This document shows, one piece after another, positions 10,949-19,592 of a DNA stretch of 64,000 bases; position 1 is the stretch's first letter; each line of letters starts with the position of its first letter. The stretch lies in NCBI GenBank assembly GCA_003136575.1, contig PLEX01000225.1, positions 116,268 to 180,267 on the forward strand, written 5' to 3'. This DNA comes from Bryobacterales bacterium. Its GTDB lineage: Bacteria > Acidobacteriota > Terriglobia > Bryobacterales > Bryobacteraceae. A model generated the notes under the pieces. That model did no database searches. It saw only the letters and a program-made list of their open reading frames with translations, and was not told the origin of the DNA. A program made the position numbers and the translations under genes.

Positions 10949-12295
10949 ATGCAAATCATTAGCGTGGCACCCAATAGTGATGATGTAGCGCAGGCCCGTA
11001 TAGATCTGCTCCTCAAGCGCATGGGCATCCTCCTGTTTTACGGCTCGATCCTTTACCCGCTATTTTTTATCCTCGATTGGCTCGAACGGCCGTGGGACAA
11101 AGAAGCCGCGCTGGTCGTGCGTGTAACGGGCGGTCTGATAATCCTTCTTATTGCGCGATCGTGTAAGACCGAATGGGGAAGGCCCAAAGCCGTACTGCTT
11201 GCATCCATCGCGTTCTTGATAGCGGACTTGGGGTTCGCGGTTATCGTTTGGCACGCAAAAGGGCTCGGCACCTCGAACGGCGATGCGTTCGAGTTGTTTT
11301 TCGGACCGTATTGCGTTCTGATACCGACGTCAACTCGGAATGCGACTTTGGTCGGACTTACGATGCTCGGAATCAATCAGGCCACTTACGTGTTTGCAGG
11401 TTCACCGATTCCCTATGATGAAGTTGTTCGGAATGCCATACCCTTCTTCATCATTTTCCTGATCGGACGGCACATCGCCAATATTCTTGAAGCCGAGTGG
11501 AGCAAGGAATTTGTTGAGAAGGCCAGACTTGACATTGAGAGGGCCAGACTGGAAAAAGCAATCAACGAGCTTCGGGAAACCCAAGATAAGCTGGTGCAAT
11601 CGGAGAAAATGGCTGCCCTGGGCCGCTTGACCGCAGGCGTGGCCCACGAGTTGAACAATCCCCTCGCCGTGATTGGAACCAATTTAAGCGTCATGCAGGA
11701 TGCGATCGATGCGCTCGGAAGAACCGAGACACCGCGCTCGCTATGTCAAAAGCTTGCTGACGGAGCTAACCGCCTTAAGTCAGCGCTGGGACGCGCGAGT
11801 AAGGTATCGGGGCTGCTCAGAGAGTTCGCAACTCCACCTAGCGGTCAGGATACGCCGACCAGCATCAACGTAGTCATCGACATGAGTCTATCGTTGGTAA
11901 CGATGAGTTCACGTACTAAAGAGATTACGGTCCACAAGGATTTTGGCAACGTTCCTCTTTTCGGCTGCGATCCTCAAATTCTGAGTCAGGTGTTTGTAAA
12001 TCTTCTGGAAAACGCGTGCGATGCCGCTGGCCCGAGCGGAAACATCTGGATTACCACAAATACGAAGGCAAATGGATCGATTATCGTTTTGATTCGCGAT
12101 GATGGCCCTGGGATTCCAGCTGAAAACATTGCCAAAGTTGCCGACCCGTTCTTTACGACCAAAGAGCCGGGTCAGGGCATCGGACTCGGCTTGTCTGTTG
12201 CCAAGAGCATCATCGAGAAATACCGGGGAGGTCTAGCATTCTCCAGCGGAGAGCGTGGCGCAACGGCCATCGTTACTTTTCCGGCCGGATCTTGA
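10949..12295 (+). CDS. membrane-bound sensor histidine kinase (HisKA/HATPase_c), NtrB/ZraS-like
   Basis: Hydrophobic N-terminal segments; H-box SEKMAALGRLTAGVAHELNNPLAVIGTNL; N/G boxes QVFVNLLENACDA, DDGPGIPAEN, GQGIGLGLSVAKSI. ORF extends upstream to 10724 but 10949 is a plausible start. Confidence 0.9.
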   Translation: MQIISVAPNSDDVAQARIDLLLKRMGILLFYGSILYPLFFILDWLERPWDKEAALVVRVTGGLIILLIARSCKTEWGRPKAVLLASIAFLIADLGFAVIVWHAKGLGTSNGDAFELFFGPYCVLIPTSTRNATLVGLTMLGINQATYVFAGSPIPYDEVVRNAIPFFIIFLIGRHIANILEAEWSKEFVEKARLDIERARLEKAINELRETQDKLVQSEKMAALGRLTAGVAHELNNPLAVIGTNLSVMQDAIDALGRTETPRSLCQKLADGANRLKSALGRASKVSGLLREFATPPSGQDTPTSINVVIDMSLSLVTMSSRTKEITVHKDFGNVPLFGCDPQILSQVFVNLLENACDAAGPSGNIWITTNTKANGSIIVLIRDDGPGIPAENIAKVADPFFTTKEPGQGIGLGLSVAKSIIEKYRGGLAFSSGERGATAIVTFPAGS

Positions 12296-13706
12296 GGAGT
12301 TTCCTCAGTATGCGGAGGTTTCGATCCGTCATTCCGAGTTCTTTGGCGGCGGCGATCATATTGTAGTTATTTCGCAGCAGTGACGCCTCAACGTAGCCTT
12401 TGGTGAAGTCTTTCCTTGCTAACTTTAGAGGCAAGATCGCGGGTGTTGTCGAGTTTGAATGACTGACCTCGACCGCCCGTCGGACATATCCTATATCCAG
12501 AGTTGTGGCGCCATCACTCCACATGTTAATCATGGCTTCCCAGATGATTTGGTCCAATTGCCTGAGGTTCCCTGGGTATGATTGCGACTGTAGGTATTCA
12601 TCGACCAAGGCGCCGATCGGCACGTGATTCAGGCGCAGGCTTCTTGCGGCAATAATCATGAAATGCCTGGTCAGCAGAGGAATATCAGCACGCCTGTCAC
12701 GGAGTGCCGGCATGTGGATATTGATTCCTTTGCGTATGCGACGAAAGAGGTCGTCGCGAAAACGTCCGGCCTGGACCTCCGATTCCAGGTCCTTGTGCGT
12801 CGCACAGATGACCCGCACGTTGGCGATGATTGGCTCGCTCTTCGTATAGCCGAATGGCTGGATACGTTTGTATTCGAGGAACTCCAGGAAGAATTTCTGG
12901 ACGTCGAGACTCATATCCCCGATCTCATCCAGGAACACAGTTCCCCCCTCCGCATCCCGAAATATGCCATTTGTCTTTTGATGAGCACCGGTAAATGAAT
13001 CTTTTTCGTGGCCGAATAGTCGAGACTGGAGCACCTCCGGCAGGTAGATCGAACAAAGCTCATTCCTAAAAGCTTGTGCACATAGCTCTCCGTCAAAATG
13101 AATCGCGCGTGCCAAATAGTCTTTGCCTGTCCCCGTTTCACCCGTAATTAGTACGGGGGCAAGATTGTCTGAGGCAAGTCTGGCGATCTTGAGGGCTGCC
13201 CGGAGCGCCGGCGCGTTACCGATGATGTCGCTGAAGTAGCGTTCATGTTCGGTTTTCACTCGAACTGTGGCCCGAAGCTGGTTGCGCTCCAACTTTAAGG
13301 CAGCGCGGCGACGCCTTCGCTCGCTGCGCATTGCAAACAACTCCACCGTGCCTGCCAGCTTGCTGGCCAGATGATCGATAAAGTCTCCCGTCTTCGGCAC
13401 GTAGTGAGGTCTCGCCTCATTGACCAACTCGTCGAGGGGAATGGCGTCGGCCACTGCTGTCATGAGGATCCGGCCGATGTCGGGTTTCTCTTTGCGCAGA
13501 CGTGCGAGTAGTTCGACGCCCTGCATTCCACGCATTTTATGGTCGGCGACGACCACCGCGACGCTTTCGTCGATGAACTTTAGAGCCTCGTCTGCCGAGA
13601 CAAATCCTTGGGCTTCGTATAGATCTGAGAATTTCGCGACGAGGCTATCCGCGAAGTCCAATTCATCGTCAATAAAAATGACCTTAGGTTTGGCGGGCGG
13701 CTCCAT
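12273..13706 (-). CDS. sigma54-dependent response regulator (REC-AAA+-HTH), convergent with the kinase
   Basis: REC (VIFIDDELDF...VVVADHKMRGMQG), Walker A GETGTGKD, EKDSFTGAHQ loop, Walker B GGTVFLDEIGD, Fis-like C-terminus. Confidence 0.9.
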   Translation of the reverse strand: MEPPAKPKVIFIDDELDFADSLVAKFSDLYEAQGFVSADEALKFIDESVAVVVADHKMRGMQGVELLARLRKEKPDIGRILMTAVADAIPLDELVNEARPHYVPKTGDFIDHLASKLAGTVELFAMRSERRRRRAALKLERNQLRATVRVKTEHERYFSDIIGNAPALRAALKIARLASDNLAPVLITGETGTGKDYLARAIHFDGELCAQAFRNELCSIYLPEVLQSRLFGHEKDSFTGAHQKTNGIFRDAEGGTVFLDEIGDMSLDVQKFFLEFLEYKRIQPFGYTKSEPIIANVRVICATHKDLESEVQAGRFRDDLFRRIRKGINIHMPALRDRRADIPLLTRHFMIIAARSLRLNHVPIGALVDEYLQSQSYPGNLRQLDQIIWEAMINMWSDGATTLDIGYVRRAVEVSHSNSTTPAILPLKLARKDFTKGYVEASLLRNNYNMIAAAKELGMTDRNLRILRKLLKIRPEK

Positions 13707-14095
13707 ACGTTGGTCCTCGGGGTGTGGGCGACGGCGCAACTGTGAATGGAACAAGTGTATCGGATCGCACCATCACCGTCTTCGTCGCTTATAGTTCTCT
13801 CGCGGAGTCCGTGTACCCGTCGACTCGATCCATCAGGAGGGGGCGCGCCCCCTCGGATGTCACTGTCGTTGAACGGATGCCGGGGACCGGAAAGAATCGT
13901 CTGACCGATTTCTTCCAGTGTGTCTCGCCTGCGAACTGAACCTCCAATGAACTCTACGGGGTTCGAGATGGAACGACAGATGCACAGCACCGTGGAGTAA
14001 AGAGAGCAGCTCACACGCCGAAGATCGCGCTCGATCTTCATTTGAGAAGGAAAAACCACGGATGGTATTCTGATCGCATCCGGGAACGAGTCGGC

Positions 14096-14515
14096 ATGAA
14101 ATGGATGGCCTGCCTTCTATTCGTCTATTGCGCGAACGCTACAGCGCAAATAACCCCCGTAGGCGTTTGGAAAACTTTCGATGACGGTAACGGCCACAGC
14201 AGGTCATTGGTGAGGATCGAGGAGTCTTCTGGCGTTTTTAGCGGGAGGATCATCGCACTGCTTAACGCGGAGGATATCGACTCAGTTTGCGAAAAGTGCC
14301 CTGATACCCGCAAGGGACAACCTGTGCTTGGGCTCGTTATCATCGACGGCGTGAGAAGACACCTCGAGGTGTGGGATGGAGGGCACATTCTTGACCCCGA
14401 CAACGGCACGTCGTACAAAGTGAGACTCAGGCTTACGGACAACGGGGCAAAACTGGAGGTGCGGGGCTATTATGGCCCGTTCTTTCGAACTCAGGTTTGG
14501 ATTCGCGCGCGGTGA
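14096..14515 (+). CDS. secreted DUF2147-family protein
   Basis: Signal peptide MKWMACLLFVYCANATAQ then GVWKTFDDGNGHSRSLVRI...GQPVLGLVIIDG...GGHILDPDNGTSYKVRLRL...GYYGPFFRTQVW. Confidence 0.75.
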   Translation: MKWMACLLFVYCANATAQITPVGVWKTFDDGNGHSRSLVRIEESSGVFSGRIIALLNAEDIDSVCEKCPDTRKGQPVLGLVIIDGVRRHLEVWDGGHILDPDNGTSYKVRLRLTDNGAKLEVRGYYGPFFRTQVWIRAR

Positions 14516-14580
14516 AAAACGATCTACCTTTAGCGCGAATGTACGTGAGGCCTGTCCGGTAGTTTGTTACGTGTGAGCGC

Positions 14581-14620
14581 CGCCTCTATGAACTGACGCT
14601 CAGAGGCGTTTCTTTTCTCT
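14581..14620 (+). terminator. Rho-independent terminator-like hairpin after the DUF2147 gene
   Basis: cgcctct ... agaggcg 7-bp stem followed by tttcttttct. Confidence 0.45.
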
Positions 14621-14804
14621 TCGAGCGTGCGAGGTCCAACTGAGGCCGATCCATCCGGGGTCGACAGTCACTCGTAGGTGCCCTACTGTTAATCAACGCC
14701 GTTGCCCCGATGGTTCGAAACGACGACGCTTCGAATCGGTAATATCGGTGGACTGGATCAACGCGGCGAACAATTGCCCGGTGCTGTACCACGGGATCCC
14801 GCTT

Positions 14805-14891
14805 AACGGTGTTCATACTGCACGAAGTAAATTTATTGGTTTCAGCGACTTATGGTTAGTCTGTTTCTTAATGGTGTTCAGGCGATGTTCA
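14805..14891 (+). repeat. cluster of AACGGTGTTCA-like repeats (14805-14815, 14870-14880, 14881-14891); candidate arm-type sites (right end)
   Basis: aacggtgttca, aatggtgttca, ggcgatgttca in the same orientation as the left-end pair. Confidence 0.5.
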
Positions 14892-14922
14892 GCGCATTAG
14901 AGCCAAACGCGTAAGTCGTTGA

Positions 14923-14974
14923 AAAAGTTGGAGCGGGAGACGGGGGTCGAACCCGCGACGTCCAGCTTGGGAAA
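14923..14974 (-). repeat. tRNA-Gly(CCC)-like 3' half, direct repeat copy B; putative att core
   Basis: 52 bp identical to 1929-1980; flank homology continues (tcaaatga-aacaaagaacat... ttctggcga). Confidence 0.85.
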
Positions 14975-15107
14975 GGGGACGTCAAATGAAAACAAAGAAC
15001 ATGGGGTTTTTGCAGGCTTCATTCTGGCGACTGAAGTTAAGGAGTTTTCGAGTTCGGCTCTCCCGCCAACCTTAATATCCCTCAAATAGCACTCGCACAA
15101 TGAAACA

Positions 15108-16100
15108 TCAGTCGCTTGCAGCATTTCCAGTTGCACGGCCGGTCAACGACTCCATATTGGCAAGGACTTCTTCGAGGCGATGCTTGTCGGGATCGGACGA
15201 GAGGAGTTCAAGCAGGAAATCCCACATTTCGATCAGGCGCAGGTTTCCAGCGCACTGGCGAATCATATCGAATTTCTGTTCCCTGAACTCGGCCTCAAGG
15301 CCGTTGGCGCCGAGATAGCTTTCAAAGGAATCGTGAAAAAAACGCAGGTTGTCCCCGGTGCGCCGGTAAATTCCTGCGTGCACGAAAAAACCGATGAGGT
15401 CAACCGGGAGTGTGTTGATTCTGAAGTCGCCGAGCACATCCTTGATTGTCCGCAGCAACATGACGCCCTGACTGACCGTTAGACCTCGATCCCCGCCGCT
15501 CGCGAGGAATGTGTGTCTCGTTAGATGTCTCAGTGCGTAAGGAAAGCCCGAAGCATCGTTTAGATTTGTGACGGACGGCCTGAAAAGCACCCGAGTGTAC
15601 TCGGCGAACAAGGCGACGCGCTGACGCGGTATGGTCCCATTCTCATCAAAAACAGTTGCCACGAGTTTGAGCATAAATGGAATTCGCGGGAGATGCGGAA
15701 GGAACTCGTTTAGCTCCGCGGTGAGCGTATTCAAATCCGCCGCCCGCTTCTTCAGATGGGAGGCGAGAAAAGGACTGAGCGTTCCTTCATCCAAATCGAG
15801 CAGTCGGTAGCACACTTTTGAGCCCAGTGACGATTCGACGGTCGGCGGAAGCGGGCTACGCGAAGTGATCAGAACGCCCGTTGGCGAATTCATTCGAATA
15901 TTCGCGAACCATCTCGGATCGCTGGCCCACCGGAGAATTCTGCGATTGCTGGACATCCACCACAACGGAACGGTTTCCGCAGAGGAGAGGCTCAAGGCGC
16001 GCATATTCCTGTATGGACACAGTTGAGGCGCCAGCGAGGCCATCGGCGTGGCCCGAATGCCCCAGAATGACGGTGTTGCTGACGATCCAGGTGGACAGTG
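15108..16100 (-). pseudogene. degenerate STAND/NACHT-type NTPase, 5'-truncated and frameshifted
   Basis: VLITSR sensor-like motif, LPRIPFMLKLVATVFDENGTIPRQRVALFAEYTRVL, FFHDSFESYLGANGL. The Walker-B-like CGNRSVVVD sits in another frame (~15965); no P-loop in frame. Confidence 0.6.
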
Positions 16101-16446
16101 TTTCGAAGCCGGGCGCGGATGACAGATTTATTCCGGCGAGTGTGGCTCAGGCTATCAATTTCTATCAGCTGGATGGACTTCCGCACGGTCAACGGCAAAT
16201 CCTCGCCACCGACCCGCTGCGCACCCGGATTCTGGGGAATTTTCAATCGCGCTACAAGTCGCATCCGCTCAACTTGGACGGTTACCCTTTGGTACGCCCG
16301 CCTCTTCATGAGGCCTCACGTCGAGATTGAATACGACCCGGGGGTCTGGAATCAGGTCGAGTCGCTGATCCGTTCGGAATTACCGCCTGTCATGGCGAAC
16401 AGCCGGGACGATTGATAAACGCCCGGGGCTGTCGGCTCGCGGGTTA

Positions 16447-17961
16447 TCAGGTTTCGCTGCACCTGAGAAGTTCGGCGAGCCGCGCGGCCGGAATCCCGCT
16501 TTTTTCAACCGCCACTTCGCGAACTGTGCGGCCCGTTTCGAAGGCGTCTTTGGCGAGGGCGGCCGCTTTGTCGTAACCGATCTCAGGAGCGAGAAAAGCG
16601 GCCATCGCGAGCGATTGCTCCACCAGCGCTTCGGCCCTCTCCCGATTCGCTTCAAGTTGTGAGATACAACGCGCCGCAAAGTTTCGGGAACCCGCGCTCA
16701 GCAGGTCGATGGAGTCGAGCAGATCGAATGCGATAAGCGGAATCATGGTGTTTAACTCGAAATTGCCTCCGGCGCAACTCCAGATAATCGCCGCATCATG
16801 GCCAATCACCTGGCCACAGATCATCAATACGCTCTCCGCAATGACCGGATTGACCTTGCCCGGCATGATGCTCGATCCGGGCTGCAACCCGGGTAGCCGG
16901 ATCTCGCCGATGGCGCCCCGCGGACCGGATCCCAGCCATCGGATGTCGTTCGCGATCTTAGTCAGCGCGAGCGCATAGGTCCTGAGCGCACCGCTCATGA
17001 ACGCCACCGCATCTCTTGCCGCCTGGGCTTCAAAATGGTTGCGGGCCTCGCGAAACGGGATCGCGGAACGCTGCGCGATCAGCCCGATGGTTCGGGCCGC
17101 AAAGTCCTCAGGCGCGTTCATCCCGGTGCCAATGGCGGTACCGCCGAGCGGCAGTTCGTAAAGACTTTCCAGTCCCGAGGTCACGCGCTCGGCGCAGGCT
17201 CTTATCTGGTGCGCATAACCGCCGAACTCCTGCCCGAGCGTCATGGGGGTCGCGTCCTGCAAGTGCGTCCGCCCGATCTTGAACACATCCCGGAATTCCC
17301 CGGACTTGGCTTCCAGCGCGGCGCGCAAGAATTCCATGGCGGGGAGCAGTTCATTGCGAATCTGTTGTGCGGCGGCGACGTGTATGGCTGAAGGGATGAC
17401 GTCATTACTGGACTGGCTGCGGTTGACATGGTCGTTCGGGTGGGTGTTTGACAGCCGCGCAATCACCTCATTGGCGTTCATGTTTGTGGAGGTTCCACTG
17501 CCCGTTTGAAAGACATCCACAACGAACTGATCGAAATACATCCCGTCGGCGATTCGGTCCGAAGCTTCCGCAATATCTGCGGCCAACTTCGCCGGCAAAG
17601 CGCCAAGCTCGCCGTTGATCCGCGCGGCGCACGCCTTGATGAGTCCGAGCGCGCGGATAAACTGCGGCTGCAGGCGATCGCTCCCGATGGGAAAGTTCTC
17701 TACCGCGCGTTGCGTCTGAGCGCCGTAGAGTGCATGCACGGGTACGCGGACTTCGCCCATGGAGTCGCGTTCGACCCGGTGATTCGGCTCCTCAACGCCG
17801 AGGGTCCAGGGTGGGACATCGGAGGCTGGAAAAGACTGGTCCGAGGCGAGGTCGACGCTATCGTACGGAACCGGCCCGAGAGCAGATTCGGCGTCAGCCG
17901 GTTCCGTCCGTCCATCGGTGAGAACCTCCGGAAGCGGGCCTCCAATGCTCATTTCAGCCAA
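16447..17961 (-). CDS. fumC: class II fumarate hydratase with ~60-aa N-terminal extension containing SDQSFPASDVPPW
   Basis: Class II signature GSSIMPGKVNP; RVERDSMGEVRVPVHALYGAQTQRA; FQTGSGTSTNMNANEVIA. Confidence 0.92.
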   Translation of the reverse strand: MAEMSIGGPLPEVLTDGRTEPADAESALGPVPYDSVDLASDQSFPASDVPPWTLGVEEPNHRVERDSMGEVRVPVHALYGAQTQRAVENFPIGSDRLQPQFIRALGLIKACAARINGELGALPAKLAADIAEASDRIADGMYFDQFVVDVFQTGSGTSTNMNANEVIARLSNTHPNDHVNRSQSSNDVIPSAIHVAAAQQIRNELLPAMEFLRAALEAKSGEFRDVFKIGRTHLQDATPMTLGQEFGGYAHQIRACAERVTSGLESLYELPLGGTAIGTGMNAPEDFAARTIGLIAQRSAIPFREARNHFEAQAARDAVAFMSGALRTYALALTKIANDIRWLGSGPRGAIGEIRLPGLQPGSSIMPGKVNPVIAESVLMICGQVIGHDAAIIWSCAGGNFELNTMIPLIAFDLLDSIDLLSAGSRNFAARCISQLEANRERAEALVEQSLAMAAFLAPEIGYDKAAALAKDAFETGRTVREVAVEKSGIPAARLAELLRCSET

Positions 17962-18049
17962 AATACCACAACCACACCTCGGGGACAGGCGCTGGTCAGT
18001 AATATCGGCCCGCTGTCCGCGAGGTGGAATTGAATTGAATTGAGCGGCC

Positions 18050-18454
18050 TTAGCGTTTGCCCTTTACCACGTGACCGCGTCCATCGCGCACTTCGTTTCC
18101 TTTGAAGTGCATACTTTCGATGCGCTTTCCCGGCTCCGGCTTGTCGCCAACCTTCGGTACGGGACCCTTATAGCCGTGATCCGGATGGAAACGGTTATTA
18201 ACGTGGCCGTGGAACTCATCACGACCATGAAACCATGGCCCGGCGCCAATGAAAACACCTCCGGTAAACCATTCCGGACCGTAGTAGCCATAGGGGGCAC
18301 ATGCGTACGGGGGGACGTCGTAATAGCCGTAAGGGCAGTCTGGGGCTACTCCGACGCCGACTTCGACGCCGACCTGCGCCTTTGCTTCGCGAGCGTTAGC
18401 CGTCAAGCCGATGCCAGCAACGGCAGCTAACACTAGAAATTTAAGTCTATGCAT
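18050..18454 (-). CDS. small secreted Gly/Tyr/His-rich protein
   Basis: Signal peptide MHRLKFLVLAAVAGIGLTANAREAKA; low-complexity APDCPYGYYDVPPYACAPYGYYGPEWFTGGVFIGAGPWFHG. Confidence 0.7.
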   Translation of the reverse strand: MHRLKFLVLAAVAGIGLTANAREAKAQVGVEVGVGVAPDCPYGYYDVPPYACAPYGYYGPEWFTGGVFIGAGPWFHGRDEFHGHVNNRFHPDHGYKGPVPKVGDKPEPGKRIESMHFKGNEVRDGRGHVVKGKR

Positions 18455-18725
18455 TATATTCACCTCGCAGTGTTGTCGAAGCAACTCGCATGCCAGTTTG
18501 GCCGGGCCGCCATCGACTTGACGCTCCGGGCCATTGGAACGTAAGTATTGGTCGTCCGGAGCTTTAATCGGAATGGAATCGGGAGCGAGGGTTACCGCCC
18601 AGGCAAAAATTACATATCCATCGGCAAAAAGCTGTATTGGCCCCAGCCAAATCCGGCGGCGCGCCTAGGTAACGTACCGGCGGCTGACACGTCTATGTAT
18701 CGGGGCTTCCATATCAGGCGTGGGC

Positions 18726-19412
18726 ATGAAAGACCTAAAGCAGCCTCGGAAGGCCTATCGAGGACTAAATCAAGTGGGGTTTGTTACAGTCTGTTCTCGC
18801 CCGCTAATCGCGGGCCTTTTGCTTGCCGCGACTGTTCCGTTTGCAGCGACCGGAGCCAACGTATTTGAGGGGATCGGCAACTTCCAAAAGGTGAACGATC
18901 ACGTCTACCGCGGAGCACAGCCGACGGAACATGGCTTTCTGAACCTGGCGAAGCTGGGCGTTCGGACAGTAATCGACCTGCAGGAATCCGGTGATGCGCG
19001 CGCTCTGGGCGAGGCGAAAAGCGTCAAGGCGGCTGGAATGCAGTACATCAGCGTCCCCATGAGGGGTATGGAAACCCCATCGAATGCGAGCGTTACCAAA
19101 GTCCTGTCTCTGCTGGAAGACACTGCAACAGGCCCGGTGTTCGTCCATTGCCATCGGGGAGCCGACCGCACCGGAGGCGTCATCGCGTGCTATCGAATCG
19201 AGCATGACCATTGGACGAACGATCACGCGCTCGCCGAGGCGAAGTCACTGGGCATGAGTTGGTATCAGCAGGCAATTCAGCGGTACGTGCGAAACTATCA
19301 ACCTCGGATCATTGACGCTCCGGCACCGGCCCTGGCGGGAGTTGTGCCTGCGGCGGCAATCGCTCCGGCGGATGATGCACCCGCAAGTGCGGGAAGCATC
19401 AATATACGCTGA
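18726..19412 (+). CDS. secreted dual-specificity/tyrosine phosphatase-like protein
   Basis: CX5R motif HCHRGADRTG; VYRGAQPTEHGFLNLAKLGVRTVIDLQ. Confidence 0.85.
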   Translation: MKDLKQPRKAYRGLNQVGFVTVCSRPLIAGLLLAATVPFAATGANVFEGIGNFQKVNDHVYRGAQPTEHGFLNLAKLGVRTVIDLQESGDARALGEAKSVKAAGMQYISVPMRGMETPSNASVTKVLSLLEDTATGPVFVHCHRGADRTGGVIACYRIEHDHWTNDHALAEAKSLGMSWYQQAIQRYVRNYQPRIIDAPAPALAGVVPAAAIAPADDAPASAGSINIR

Positions 19413-19592
19413 CCGGAATATGCTGAAAGGCACTCCGCGAATACCTGCCGGCCTGATCGCCGGTTAGCGTCGGTTTTCGTCGTTCCCAAGCCATAAGTGG
19501 AAGGGCAAGTGCTCTCTGTGGGGGAGTACCCGCATGACGGCTTGCGCCCTATCGAAGACGGGATTGGTTGGTTCCGTGGAACGTTGTTCAAC

